Part shown: positions 25,230 through 62,269 of the stretch, in pieces
Layout: each line of letters starts with the position of its first letter
Numbering within the stretch: position 1 is the first letter of the stretch
DNA from: Hirudinaria manillensis
Taxonomy: Eukaryota; Annelida; Clitellata; Hirudinida; Hirudinidae
Reading direction: 5' to 3'
DNA length: 64,000 nt
Assembly (NCBI GenBank): GCA_034509925.1
Contig: CM067535.1
Coordinates: 3,161,001 to 3,225,000 of the forward strand
Notes under the pieces: generated by a model
What the model was told of the DNA's origin: nothing
Databases searched by the model: none
What the model saw: only the letters and a program-made list of their open reading frames with translations
Position numbers and translations under genes: made by a program

Positions 25230-25530
25230 TAGGTATTTTGTGCAAGCAATGCTGGTTTCAGTACTAACGTAGGACGCAAACGTGTCGCTGTCAGGCAAGC
25301 AAATTGGCCTTACATGTTTTGAATAGATTAATGGCTCCTTGAGTCTAACTAATGCTATGTCATCATGATCTTCGTCCGCGTCGTCATATTTAGGGTGAAT
25401 AACGACATGGGAGGCAAGAAATTTTTTTTCATTCGGGTCATCACGTACATTTGTGTCCACCATGACATGAACTGAATTAAATTTATCCCTGGTTGAAGGA
25501 TTAACAATTTGGCAATGAGATGAAACAAAT
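25230..25530 (-). pseudogene. Isolated protease Asp-exon of the family
   Basis: This encodes the VHVMVDTNVRDDPNEKK ... DIALVRL ... VRPICLPDSD stretch of the protease domain, about as diverged from gene B as the other paralogues. Neither the His exon nor the Ser exon is nearby. A LINE 3' end follows on the upstream side and an FTP exon beyond it (25960-26095), in an order that cannot make the full protein. It is a remnant of a further gene copy. Confidence 0.7.
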
Positions 25531-25576
25531 TGAATCAAATATTTATGTTCCTTTATTAAAAAAAAGCAATTCTGCA

Positions 25577-25955
25577 ATTATTTTCTATACACTGTTATGG
25601 TCCCAGATTATATGCCTCAATACCAGATTCAATTAGGGAGTTAACTTGTTTACATTCATGTCCTTTTGAGTTATTGTTCTTGTTGTTTAAAAAATTGTAT
25701 AAGTCTCATCTAGTGAGAGATGCCTCAGTTGTTTGAATTTACATGGTTGCATTACATATGATTTCCAGGGCCAGTCTATCTAGCGGAAGCTTGCGCTTCC
25801 TTAAGACTGCCATATGAGTTTATTTTGTATTTTAAGTTCATTTGTTTCATTGTGTTATGTACATAATTTTTTGTTTAATATTGTACATATTCAATTTGCT
25901 ATTTGTTTTTTTAGTTGTTTTGATACCTTAATAAACTCATAAACTTGAAAAAAAA
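25577..25955 (+). mobile_element. 5'-truncated CR1-like LINE (same family as LINE2)
   Basis: It matches the LINE2 end at 48915-49240: the ...TATGGTCCCAGATTATAT coding tail, the 3' UTR hairpin (GGAAGC-TTGC-GCTTCC at 25785-25800) and the AATAAACTCATAAACT end with an A-run. Only the last ~370 bp inserted, as expected from target-primed reverse transcription that stopped early. Confidence 0.85.
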
Positions 25956-25959
25956 ATCA

Positions 25960-26095
25960 GATAAACTCACTTTTATCAACTTTGTCATGAGGATATTCGG
26001 TATTACCGCATAAGTTTGTTTCATAGCGATCTTCCTTGTTTGAAACACATACGTAGACATGTTTTTTAACATATTGGCCTAATAATGATATTATA
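25960..26095 (-). pseudogene. Isolated FTP-2 middle exon of the family
   Basis: This encodes KHVYVCVSNKEDRYET ... CGNTEYPHDKVD, equivalent to gene B exon 19470-19597. It is separated from the protease exon at 25230 by a LINE fragment, and the intervening exons are absent. Confidence 0.65.
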
Positions 26096-26645
26096 ATAAC
26101 ATAACATATTTGGCGATTTATAAAGATTTCACAATTCCCACATGAATCGATACATTTGGTAGATTTATTAAAGCTGAGAAGTCATAATAGTTTTCAATCG
26201 ACCTTAATTTGTAAGATTGAAAGTATTGAAATTATTGCAATAACCCGGGGTCCTCAAACTAATTATAGAAGGTCAGTTTCATTGAAAGCGTTCAGATGGC
26301 TTGGAAGATGTACAATGCTCAAATGTCTAAGTTTTGAAATCTGCTGTTCCTCTAACTCTCGCTCTGCTTTTCGAGATAACTCTATTTGTCCAGGTTCATA
26401 ACCAAAGACTCTGAATAGTGCCCATTAATTAATTATCAAATTATATAGCCAATAAATGTAATTAATTACTGTTGTATCTTAAATTACTTGATATACAATT
26501 AAGGACTACTTGGGAATTGGAGATACTAAGCTGTTTTATTAGAATGTGCCACTGCACTAACCTCAAAAAGATTCTGTATATTATCGAAATAAACTTAAGT
26601 AATAATAAATTCTTACAATATTACATTATCCACAACACCTCCCCC

Positions 26646-27765
26646 TCATATATAATTATAGATCTTCTTGCTTGCGTCGATCACGAGACGCTTAGGTGGA
26701 CAGCGATGGGGTGTGGATCTTTTTGCTGGTTTTGGCATTGCGTCTTCTTGGGAGTGTTCCTCTACCATCGACTTGCCTCTGTCGAATGGCCAACACCATT
26801 CCCTCTGTCTTGCTGACTTCGAAATTTGTTCTTCCTTATCATCAGCATGCTTCTTCCTTCTTGACAAGGACTTCCTTGGAACTCTACTCATCCACTTACT
26901 GCCTATTAATGCAACATTGCCATCTACGTTGTCCCGTTCTTGGCCAGTGTGATTACTGCAGCAACCCACTGCTTTCTCCTCCTCCTGAGGCAATGGGTTC
27001 CGGACTTCTTTGCTAGGGAAGTCTCGAGAATCCTCAAATGCTGACCTATCTTCATCTAAGACTGGATCAGCCTCGACTGGCTTCCCTGTTTCATCCTGGA
27101 ACTCGCTCACTCTCTCAACAGGATCAACATTAATCATTTCCTATTCCTCCTTCCACCCATCGCAGTGGACAGGAGTAATTGCCATCAAGGTCTCTGTGCT
27201 GACCTTGCACATCACGGTTTCTTCTTGGGCCTCGCCCACTACATCAACTGGAGCATCCATACTCCCTTCTTCCTCCTTCCACACATCGCAGTGGACAGGG
27301 GTAGTTGCCACCAAGGTCTCTGCGATGACCTTGCACACCATGGCTTCTTCTTGGGCCTCGCCCACTAGTAGTACCTCCTCCTCGGAGGTTATTTCGTCTA
27401 CACTAACAGCACAGGTCCACACCACCATCCCCCTACTAGCCTAGAACTGACCCATACTGCTAGTGCTTTAGCGGTCTGTTTCTGTGTCCCCGCCGGTCCC
27501 AACGTCTGACCTTGCACATCATGGCTTCTTCTTGGGCCTCGCCCACTACATCAACTGGAGTATCCTTACTCCCTTCTTCCTCCTTCCACGTATCGCACTG
27601 GACAGGAGTAGGTGCAGCCACAGTGTCTGTGCTGTCCTTTCCCATCTTGGGTTCAACTTGGGCCTCGCCCACTACAACAAGCGGAGTATTCCCACTCCCT
27701 ACCTCCTCCCTCCACGCATCGCATTGGACAGAGATAGGTGCAATCACGGTATCTGCGCTGAGCAT
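26646..27765 (-). pseudogene. Z-element ORF, broken copy
   Basis: Three open segments (27460-27765, 27141-27428, 26646-27137) align in order with the single 410-codon ORF of Z at 50810-52042. They show the same repeated motif (CDAWREEVGS / CDTWKEEEGS / CDVWKEEEGS), then NVDPVERV, and end in RSTPHR.PPKR. The N-terminal coiled-coil part is missing and the RS-rich tract is deleted. Stops and shifts separate the segments. No pol domains are present. Confidence 0.75.
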
Positions 27766-27789
27766 CTTGATTATTAAATCTTTTCATTC

Positions 27790-28887
27790 CGAACAGACAT
27801 CTATTCCCATTTTCATTCTGACTCTAGGAATAGGATCCGATTGTCTTCCAACAATCTCATGGCTGCGAATCTCAGATCTTTTTGCTTGGTCCTCTTTTGG
27901 GATTTATGTTTTCTCCCTTTGGCTCCTGTGTCCCGCAACTTCTAGTCGCAGAACGTCGCCACTTCCATGTACACCCTCCTGCTCCACCATGTCGCCAGAT
28001 CTCAAACTCTCTACAGGATCGCCTACTCCACTTTCCATGCTAGGCAGTCTCCCATCACTCCCGAAATCTCGAGCACTCCCTTCTGTTATCTCCAATGGGG
28101 CCGAAACATCCGCTTGTAAATCCATGGCCTCTCCCGAAGACTTCATTTGTTCCAGTGCTAACTCCGTGTGGTTCCACTGGTAACTCTTTGTGCTTCATCA
28201 ATAACTCATCGGGCTGCACTATGAACTCCACAGGTTCTGCTAGTAAATCCTTGGGCTGTTCTGTAGACTCTACTTGTTCCAACATTAACTTCGTGTGCTT
28301 CACTAGTAACTCCTCGGGCGGTAATAATAACTTCACAGACTCTGCCGGTAAATCCATGGGCTCTTTCGAAAGCTCCACTTGCTCCACTAACACATCCGTG
28401 AGCTCTCTGGGCCCTGCTGGCGACTCGATCTGATCTGGTGACTCCATGGGCTCCAATGGCAAGTCTTCTGATTCTGCCATCACACACAGAGTTTCTGGAG
28501 ACATGCACGCACTGTGGTCGTATGTGTTTTCTAATGAATCCATCCCAATGCTGCCAGAGACTGTTCATGGAACATCAGAACACTTCTCAGTAGAGTTTTC
28601 ACCTGCAACCAACGAGGCATCCTGACGCGGAACCGCTGTGCCTTTCGAATCGCCCCTAATACTCCTCTCAATTCATCTACGGCCTTTTTCATAAAATAAC
28701 GAAATTCATCCATTTCTTTATCGAATGGATCCTCGAATTCGTATTCCTCCGGGACATGGCCATTCTCCGTCAACCATGCCCCAAGTCGCTCCCGTATCTC
28801 AGTTTTCGTGCCTTTCCAATCCAGGCCACGATCTCTCAATTCTTGTCTCAACCGAGGCACGTACAATTCATCCAAGTACAACGACAT
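27790..28887 (-). pseudogene. X-element SAP-domain ORF, broken copy
   Basis: The start at 28887 encodes a SAP-like helix-turn-helix (YLDELYVPRLRQELRDRGL ... IRERLGAWL), as found at the N terminus of some Ty3/gypsy Gag proteins. The frame shifts near 28540 into a low-complexity region of repeated L-x-EPVELP-type units (28055-28543), then breaks again (27904-28146). It is equivalent to X at 40753-42343. No zinc knuckle, protease or RT was found. Confidence 0.7.
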
Positions 28888-29756
28888 TCTTAACCTTTCA
28901 AATAATCAAGCCTTTACCTTAGTTACTCTTGGATACCCTTTAACTCTAAATCCCACTACTGACACCAATGTAATAACCCGGGGTCCTCAAACTAATTATA
29001 GAAGGTCAGGTTTATTGAACTCAGGATTAGTCCTGATAAACCCACATTAATTCTGAATTGTCACGTTTGGGAGAATATGTTGAATACGCTATAAATTATT
29101 AATGAGCGCTGGTCTTAAAGCACTTTTATCAATCGTAGAATTAAGTTTCTTACAACTAATTTCAACTTTGGTGAAAGTGATATTAGGTAACGAATAATTT
29201 AATTTATTTCATTGGATGAAAGTGAAAAATCAATGCTTTTACCGGGATTTCAAAGCAGAAATTATCAGACCGATTTAATGGTTTCCAAATTTAATACCAT
29301 GTACATTAGCATAGAATCGTAATTCTTAGTTTGTGTCACTACGACAATCCGAAACTATTGTAACCTCATTTAATGAAATGATTTCTCGGAACTCTCGAAA
29401 ACAAATTTGCTAATAAATCAAGCTTACATAAAAAGTTATTTACTCAATGTAATTTAATAACATTTTATTATTTCACCCAATTTAAGTCATTCGCACTTTT
29501 TTTACTGCACATAAACATTCGCAAGCACTTTTGGTTTATTTAATTTTGGTATATATTTCAACATCTTTTAACGTTTTCATAAATATGGTTATTATGACAT
29601 TGAGCAAAATGAATTAATTAAGATTACAATGTAACAACACATTACGATGTATGTGACTGGAAGCATTATCGTTGCGCTAGCTCTGCCGATTTCATATGTT
29701 GCTGTCAGTTCTTGTTGAAATACTAAAGAAAATTTAATTGTTAAGAGAAACAAAAT

Positions 29757-54096
<24,340 letters not shown>

Positions 54097-54480
54097 TACG
54101 TAATTTGCTTGTGAAAAAAAGACAACTTAAAATTCATAATCTAGAAGTGTTTCTGGGTAATTATTCAATCTTATCTTGTTCAATAAACTCTATTCATTAT
54201 CCTTGATGTTATGATAGCTATGTTGGGTTGCTATTTCAAACAAACAAGGAATATCCTCGCTGTTAAAGGCAATATCATTTTATTAAATATATCCATGCTG
54301 TTAAAGACATTATCATTTTATCAATTTAATTGAAGTTTTAGATTTATGAACAAAAACTAAAATTTTGGTGTACACTCAACTTTAGCCCTTGTTTTAGATA
54401 TTGTGATCGACTTCTTTTGGACGGAAAAAAGGAAAAATAGATCTTATTAAGAAACGTATTTATTTAATTAATTAATTAAC

Positions 54481-54760
<280 letters not shown>

Positions 54761-54779
54761 CTGACGCAAATGATATCCT

Positions 54780-55476
54780 CTTCAACATTTATATCTTAGC
54801 ATTTTGAAACATAATTTCCAAAACAATTAAAAGTAACATTTTTAAGCCATTCTAAAACATATACTCTCGAGTCTTAGAATTTGTCAAAATATGTAGGAAA
54901 TTGATGGCGACCCTGTTAATGTTCTATCGCGAAGAGACTTCAGGAGAGCACAACAACAGTTTGGTCAATCAATATAATAAAAAAACAATGTTAGACACCG
55001 GATAATGTTCGGTTGCTAAGAGGTGAGCTAAGATAATGGAAATCAACAATGAAAAGAAAATTAAAAGAAAAAATATTAAATAATGATCATAATTTATATT
55101 TACATATTTGTGTTGCGTTGACTTGTAAAACTGTTTAACATCGTATTTAAATTGATAATGATATAATTTTTTTTTCAATATTCGTTATACAGGTTTTTTA
55201 AATTTAACTAGTTTTATAACTATTGAAAACTCCTCGTCATACCTCACGATGCGCAATAGTTTTTCTTGTTTTTAAGAAATTAGAGTTCTTTCAAAAGCCA
55301 CATCTGAGAAACAATGACTCGATCAATAATATTACTTTCATTATGCTAAAGACATTCTTAACAACTTAATAACAGTACGCTGTTTATTCGCCCCACATTT
55401 ACTTGTATTAATGCTTCTGACCTAGTCAATATTATAAAAGAGACCGGATATCATTACCTGGAAAGCTAGGAAAGAC
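54780..55476. other. Upstream region of the intact lectin gene
   Basis: No gene seen. The last ~60 bases (AATATTATAAAAGAGACCGG at about 55430) resemble the TATTATAAAGGATGTAAAGGA stretch before the pseudogene at 9990 (9930-9955). This shared TATAAA-like box ~45-55 bp before the ATG is a plausible core promoter. Confidence 0.45.
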
Positions 55477-56665
55477 ATGGCAACTGTTCAAGCGATAATT
55501 CAATTAACATTAGTTTTACTGTTTCTCTCAGCATGTTCTCGTTACTTCCAAAGGTTTAAAAAAACCCAAGATTGCAACGGACAACCGGGATGTGCATTGG
55601 ACACTCCACAAGAAATTTACAACAACATTGGAAGTAAACTGAAATGCGCTCTCAAGTGTACTGCTGTTAATGCATGCGTCAATTTCAACTATTGGAAAAG
55701 CAATTCCAGCTGCCACCTTTTTTACAGCTTTCCGTATAAACTCCTGTATACATATTCCTGTTCAAATTACGACGTAAGAAATTTTAATTCGATATATTAA
55801 ATTCCAATTTCAAATTCATATGTATTTCTTTAAGATGATTCCGAGATATCCAAACGTCTATCAAGGTAACAACGAATTTTTTGATCATTTTTATATTTTG
55901 AATATCCTAAAGTTCCTTTTATAGTGGATCAGAATCTCGCCTTGCATCAAAGAACCTGCCAAAGCACCACGTATGCAGATAAAATGTCTTGGAATGCGGT
56001 TGATGGGGATTGCCCTTTGATAGCATCATTTTGCTCGCATACCAATGAAGGCGATAACGGGAACAATTGGTTCATGGTGGATTTGTTCGAGATGGTTGTA
56101 GTCAGTTACGTTCGAATCTTAGCGAGAGATGGGAATCCTTCAATAAGTAAGACGTAATTCATTGCTTTAAAAGTCTTTTGTTAAATTCAATTTTCTGAAT
56201 TATAAAATGAAATGTGAATAAGGACCGTTAAGCTAAATATTTCCTTTTTTTTTATTTTTCCATCTTAAAATCATTCAAAATTATTAAAATCATTATAATC
56301 ATTTAATAATATTATTCAATTAAATTGAGATTTAGGAAAGGTCAAAAAGTGAATTATGTTAATGTTGTTGAATTCTCAAATCGTTTTGCAATACTATAAT
56401 CATAATTTTTAACTAAGTTATTAGGTACAGTAACCTTACCTTTGGAGTTACAAACACCTCGTCCGTTGAAAAAACTCCAGTGATAAAAGCCTATCCAGTG
56501 TGCGGTCTCTACCTTGGACCAGGTGTCAGTGCCCAATGGATTCAAGTTAATTGCACTTCAGGTATCCCAGCTGCCAGATATGTCATTGTGCATCAGGGAC
56601 GAGTTTACTCAGTGTATGGGGGTTACTTGTGCATTTGTGAAATTGAGGTATTCGGAATCATTTAA
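55477..56665 (+). CDS. Secreted F-type lectin with N-terminal PAN-like region
   Basis: Exons 55477-55773, 55835-55865, 55925-56146 and 56418-56665 join in frame to about 265 residues, with GT/AG ends and phases 0, 1, 1. Residues 1-22 are a signal peptide (IIQLTLVLLFLSAC). Residues ~30-95 are Cys-rich (CNGQPGC ... CALKCTAVNACVNFNYW ... CHLFY), like PAN/apple modules. The FTP domain follows: NLALHQRTCQST, AVDGD, CSHT, NNWFMVDL, VRILARDGNP, RYSNLTFGVTN, CGLYLGPGVSAQW, CICEIEVFG. The CSHT His and the two Arg residues around RDGN sit where known F-type lectins keep their fucose-binding His and Arg. It should be exported and bind glycans. It is the only undamaged member in the window. Confidence 0.85.
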
Positions 56666-57470
56666 CAATATGTAAAAGTAAAATAACTTTGAAATTGAGA
56701 TGGCCAGAACACTTTTGAATATATATAAAATAACTTATTTTAGCATCGCTCACTAGTTTCTTTCTACGGCCTTGATTTTTCTAAAAACAGTTTCTCAAAG
56801 CTTCCATTTTTGCCACATCTCGGTGAAACATATCTGAATGCATTTGACCACGCTAATTACAATTTTTCGTTCCATGTAAAACACCTTGCATTTTGCCAAT
56901 TTTTAGATTTTCTTCACGATTTAATTTTTCAACTCACGCATGCACTGGATATTTAATCCGCAATTAATCCTTTGAGCTTATGCGATATGAACAACCGTGT
57001 TGCAAGGAGATCTTGAATTCAATAAAGTTATTAAACTTTCAAATGTTTTAAACAATGTTTTAAAGAGTTATTTCCGAAATTTTTAATCATACCAAAATAT
57101 CATAATTAATGCAGACTATTATCATAATCAATGCAAAGAATTGACTATTCCTTTGGACATCAAAGCATCAGATTCTAAAATATTCATATTCAAATAGTTT
57201 ATACTCGTCCTGTAAATTATTTGACCAGCATAGAACTGCGTAACTGATAAATGTTTACAATCACTTTTCTTCCAAGTGAATTTTCAATCCCGAGGGCGTG
57301 TTTTAGATTAAAATTTAAAGTAGCCATAAATTTAAAAGAAATAAAATTTTAAACAAACAAGACAAAGTGCCAGAGTTTAAATATACCTCGATTGTATATT
57401 GCGATTCATACATACATTCGAATGCGTAAAATATAATTCCTGCATCAATTTCAATTATCGGATGATCGAT
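56666..57470. other. Intergenic, nothing recognised
   Basis: AT-rich spacer after the lectin gene. No ORF, repeat end or RNA gene identified. Confidence 0.55.
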
Positions 57471-57474
57471 GCCT

Positions 57475-58067
57475 TGTGCCAGCTATTTTTTACATCTCCG
57501 TATCAAATAGTGGATGAGAAATCATGTTCAAATTATGACGTAATGTTATTTGATTAATGATTTATTTTATAATTGAGAAATAATTGCTACGAGCTATGTT
57601 TTATAACGTTTTTAATTCATCCAGGTGATAACGGGAAAGAAATTCTCTTACCGAAGTATGAATATTAATACGGCTTCAATGAAGTTTCATTTCCCAAAAT
57701 ATCATTTTATGCAGAAGGAGCGAATTTAGCCTTGCCTCGTCGAACCGGCCAAAGTTCCACCTTTTCAAACGAACGTTCTTGGTATGCCGTCGATGGAAAT
57801 GGTTCAGTACCGGATGCAACGTGTTCCCTTACGGATGAAGGCGATGATGGAAACAATTGGTTCATGGTCGATTTGCTGGACTAAGTCGTTGTTAGTTATG
57901 TTCGAGTCCTAGCTAGGGAGGGAGTAGCATCCATAAGTGAGTTTTTTTCCTTTGTTCTTCTTTGTAAAATGAGGCTTCCAGAATAAAATCATCACTAATA
58001 ACTCATTTCCGAGGAAATCGTTATATTCCATATTCAACCTCCTAAATACCTACTGTGTAATTAAGGA

Positions 58068-58135
<68 letters not shown>

Positions 58136-58572
58136 AGGCACGGGCGAACCCCTCGCCTGAACAAAAACATAAAACTTTCAACAAAAACTAACAAACTATG
58201 TACATCGCTCTCTAACAAATTAAATATTTACAATCTCCGAAGTGGTCATCTAGTAAAATTTTAAATATTTCAATATTCTTTGCTTCGATAACTTCCTGAG
58301 GAAGCTTGTTCCAACTCTCTACGAGAATTAGGTACAAAAATCTTACCATTGGAATGACAAACAGTTCTTGGATGGAAAAGAGACCAACGATGAATACTTA
58401 CCCACTATGCGGAATATACCTCGGAACCCCTGTCAGTGCAGAATGGTTTCAGGTGAATTGCACTTTAGATGTTCCATCTGCCAGGTATGTCATAGTTCAT
58501 CAAGTTCGTCTCTATGACATCAACGGGGGTCATCTTTGTCTTTGTGAATTTGAGGTTTATGGAACATTTTAA
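57475..58572 (+). pseudogene. PAN-like/F-type lectin gene, broken
   Basis: The end of exon 1 survives at 57475-57542 (DALCQLFFTSPYQ ... SCSNYD); its start and signal peptide are gone. Exon 3 is at about 57715-57938 (ANLALPRRTGQSS, AVDGN, NNWFMVDLLD) with an in-frame TAA at about 57882. Exon 4 is at 58325-58572 (YKNLTIGMTN, CGIYLGTPVSAEW, CLCEFEVYGTF). A LINE 3' end and an (ATT)n run are inserted just before exon 4, removing or displacing its acceptor. Confidence 0.78.
58068..58320 (-). mobile_element. CR1-like LINE 3' end with (ATT)n tail
   Basis: The minus strand reads SWNKLPQEVIEAKNIEIFK and then the 3' UTR, matching the LINE1 end (WNSLPQEVVMSRDVEEFK). A hairpin-like GGCGAGGGGTTCGCCCG lies at 58140-58156, equivalent to LINE1's at 37165-37181. 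The (ATT)n at 58068-58133 is the tail side. A 5'-truncated insertion next to exon 4 of the lectin pseudogene. Confidence 0.75.
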
Positions 58573-58574
58573 CA

Positions 58575-59640
58575 TTAAAAAAACATTAAAAGCATAAATG
58601 TGACTAGCATTAAATTAAACTTTGTTTCTGTTCTTTCTTCAAACAATATTAGAATAAATATTAATAAATATGCGGCAATAAAATTGCATATAAGATGACT
58701 TCACTTTTTAATGTTATCGCTTCTAAGTGATTCAATCTGTAGTTGGAAATTGATAATAACGATTAATAATCTGCATAAAATGAGAGAAGCAATGAAGCCT
58801 CTTAGTCCCAGCGTTGTGTCCTTCAGTCGAAGAACTCCCTATGAATTCCTTGCTGGAAGAGGTAAGAATTCACAAAATAACAAATATTTATTATCTTAAA
58901 AAGAATATTTATTAACATAAAAAGAAACCATTAATTTAATAAAATAACTTTGAATATTTAGTGGCAAAACAATCTTGTGATTAGACAAGGTATGACACTA
59001 TGCAAAATTCATTATTGATGAAAATGGGTCATTAAAATAAAATTAAGAAAGAAAGAGGAGGAGTCCATGTTGCAGGGATATAATGAAATTTGCATCAATA
59101 AATTCCTGATAAAAATGCAAAAAAAAATATTTTGAATTTGAAAAGGTTGTCAGGTGCAAACAAAATTAAAATACTTGGAAAAGAATAGGAGCCATTTTTA
59201 TTCAGTAAGACAGTATTCAGTGCTGCCGAAGATCATAATGAACTAGAATTTCTTAATAGATCCAATAATAAAATCTTTGATGTTTATTTGGCCATTCCGC
59301 GAAAATTATTAAAATTCACTTTTAATTGTATTTTAGCAACAACAATTTTTAGAATATTGGAGTAGACTTTTATTCTAATCAAAACCAATTTACCACCAAA
59401 GGTTCATTAATATTCATGGTGACTCAAATCCAGAAAACGTTATTTTTATTTTTCATAAACGATGATAGATTAATATCATCCTCTGAACATAAAAAAAAAC
59501 TCTGGCTTGTCTTCAGATCCGCTCTTAAAATGTCATAGTTTCTGCTTGAGAAGCCTAATGTGAGTTCATCGATTTTTGTATGTAGTTGCTGTTTCGAGGT
59601 CGAATGAGGATCTGAAATACTTTGGCGGGTAAAATAGGGG
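58575..59640. other. Intergenic, nothing recognised
   Basis: AT-rich. Small ORFs at 58711 and 59424 show no recognisable motif and no copy elsewhere in the window. Confidence 0.5.
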
Positions 59641-60372
59641 TTAAAATGTTTGTCGGGGAAAATGTTCGTCGATCCGAGAAGGAAAAACATTCTCTTGTCC
59701 TTTTCAATAAATATAATTAATCTTTGTCACATGGTTCTACAAAACAAAATTGGAAATATTGACCGTTTCAGAGACGAACGTAATTTACATGATTGCAAAA
59801 TATATTTGCGTTCGTAATTTTTTCGAAGCTTACAAAATGAGTGACGGAAAAGTTCTGAAAGTAATGAGATTAATGATAATATATAATATCATGTAATGCG
59901 ATATAATATAAATATATAATAATTAATAATAATAAATAAATAAATATATAATATAAATAAATATAATATTGCAAATGTTTTATTACAAAAATCCTTTAAT
60001 TTTTACTTTTTCGAGTTTTGTTAAATTATTCGTTTGCACTCAGCGACTTTGTGCATTGTAAGAGGCTGAAATTTTCTATAAACATATGGAAGCTTATTCA
60101 TTACAACTTCTAGCGACACGTTAATGATCCTAAATGAAACTTTAATAGCTTTAATTACTTCTAAGAAAGTGATGTCTTTCCAAAAGTGCCTTATTTGCAA
60201 GATAATGATTTCGTGTGTCCATCAGGGCCGAAAACAACGAGGTCAAAATGAACTTTAGTCATTAACAATTAGATGTGTTTGCAAATTAAATCTGGACTAG
60301 TCATCTCGTTAAAGAGATATTATAAAGGATGTAGAGGAGACCGAATGTCATTAAATCGAAAACTGAGAAGGA

Positions 60373-60745
60373 CATGGCATTAAATTTTGATTTCATGTAA
60401 TTATAAGATTGTCCAAAAATCATTTGCTTTTTTTTTTTTTTAAGATGATACCAAGAAATTAAAAATCTATCAAGGTTAGTTTACTGATGTACTGCATTTG
60501 TATATAGTGAAGTATTTCCGGTCGAAGACGGTCAGAATCTTGCCCTATACAAAAGGGCCTGTCAGAGCACCACATACTTGGATAAAATGCCTTGGTATGC
60601 GGTGGATGGGAATACTACTCTGCTAATGTCACCGTGTGCGCACACCGATGAAGACGACAATGGAAACAACTGGTTCATGCTGGATTTATTCGATAGGGTT
60701 GTTGTCAGTCATATCAGGATCCTAGCGAGAGATGGTAACCCTCAT
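60373..60745 (+). pseudogene. Lectin gene copy with exon 1 deleted
   Basis: Copy of the pseudogene at 9990: upstream DNA is kept to the ATG (GGACATGGCA at about 60371), then exon 1 is missing and the sequence resumes at the intron before exon 2. Exon 3 is open here (60510-60740: ALYKRACQST, MPWYAVDGN, PCAHT, NNWFMLDLFD). Exon 4 is absent: at about 60745 the sequence jumps to a block equivalent to 13720. Confidence 0.75.
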
Positions 60746-60784
60746 CAATTATTATGAAATTACTTATAAGTAAGAAACAAATAA

Positions 60785-60865
60785 ATTGGACTACCTGCGA
60801 GAGCAGAATGGTTTCAGGTGTATTGCACTTCAGATATTCCAGCGGCTAGATAAGTCATTGTAACA
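60785..60865 (+). pseudogene. F-type lectin exon 4 fragment
   Basis: Copy of the fragment at 13735-13815 (LPARAEWFQVYCTSDIPAAR followed by a stop). Part of the duplicated block 60765-63990. Confidence 0.6.
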
Positions 60866-61806
60866 ACAAGTGCGCGTGTACTCATTTTAATGGATATTGT
60901 GCGAAATTCAGTAAATGTTAAGAAAATCACGAATTGACAATTAATTATTTTTTAAGTTAAAGTTTTAGTATTCAGTAACGAATTTGAATTAGGTGCAAGT
61001 GTTGAATATTTCAGAAATTGACGAATGGAATTTTGAAATAATTGCAGCATTTTGGAAAATATGCCGGCGATAATTAACTTCAGCATGTTATTTTATGCAT
61101 GACGTTATCTAGAAATGGTTTGCGTTCTGGGAGATAACTGCTGTATTTATTATAATAGCATGGTATTAGACATATCGGGGTACTGTTCTTCAAATTGATG
61201 CAACTCTTATTAAATGCTCAATATCTGGTCTTATCAAACACGTCAATACTCCAAAAGGTAAGAAAATTTCATTTTTTAATATATGGCTCTGTGAGCTTAA
61301 AGTGATGGGAATCCGTCTCGAAGTTCGCTTTTCCATATTATTATTATTATATTATTTCATTATTATTATTATTATTTTAATGTGGTACTAACATAATTTT
61401 GACCTATTTTGATTTCATCATAATGAAAGATTCATACATTTAGAATACCACATATTTGATAATAATATTGCGGAATTATATTATAATTGTCATAATATAA
61501 AGGTTTCACTTTCAAAGTTTTTCAAAAGTTTTGAAAAATATGAAATTATTTTTAGATTTTTCAATTTGCAATAATTTAAATTTCTTTTAAGAAACTGATG
61601 TCTAATCGAGCTTTTGAAGATCCTCGTTTGTAAATCAATAATTCGTATCTGTTAGAGCCGAGACACGGAGAGAAAATGAATTTCCAGCGTTTTACTAACT
61701 ACCTAGAGTCAAGAAAGTTAACGATTTGAATCTTATTTAAGCAATAGTGTTTGCCAACTGAGACTCTATGTTTTAAAGGAGAGCGAATATCATTACCTGG
61801 AAAGAC

Positions 61807-61910
61807 ATGGCTACTTTTCAATCAATAATTCTATTAACGTTAGTTTTACTATCTCACTCGTCATATTCTCGTGAGTTCCAAAGGAGACAAATACTTGAAG
61901 GAATTTAAAT
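61807..61910 (+). pseudogene. Orphan signal-peptide exon of the lectin family
   Basis: Copy of 16250-16390: MATFQSIILLTLVLLSHSSY, then an early stop at about 61907. The family PAN exon does not follow. Confidence 0.55.
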
Positions 61911-62269
61911 TTGGTCATGGTCAATTAATGTTAAATGTAAGTTAGATGGAAAATGTATATCATATCTAGATTTTATTGCACAATTACTTAAATCGTGGCT
62001 AAAAGAGAAAATATACTTTTTCCCACGTTTAAGATATTTTTTTTCAAATTCTAGTAATGTTTTACATATTCAAGATAATTATAACTTTTTTTTTGTATTT
62101 GTACGTGTAAACATTCAGTTGGAAATTGCATTGTAGCATAATATTATAAAATATGGTAATGGGTCGAATAGGTATTTCGTGCAAACACTTTTGATTTCAG
62201 TTTCTGTTGTCAATTCCTGTTGGAAAACTAATAAAATTGAGACTCCTGTTAGTAATTTCACATTAAACA

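Larger units (their letters stand above)
26236..29019 (-). mobile_element. Chimeric remnant: X-family LTR element with a Z-family element inserted
   Basis: X-LTR sequence at 26236-26469 is interrupted by a Z-type LTR (26470-26637) and Z internal DNA (26638-27778). The sequence then switches into X internal DNA (27779-28968) and the first 51 bp of the X 5' LTR (28969-29019). The Z 5' end, the rest of the 3' X LTR and the X polypurine tract are deleted at the 27778/27779 junction. Both elements are read on the minus strand. The X part begins with the tRNA-Leu-like PBS next to 28969. The same 51-bp LTR stump occurs at 2402-2452. Confidence 0.8.

Noticed and set aside
27010..28433. Plus-strand Ser/Thr-rich ORFs
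   Set aside because: They mirror the minus-strand repeat-rich X and Z ORFs; no independent support.
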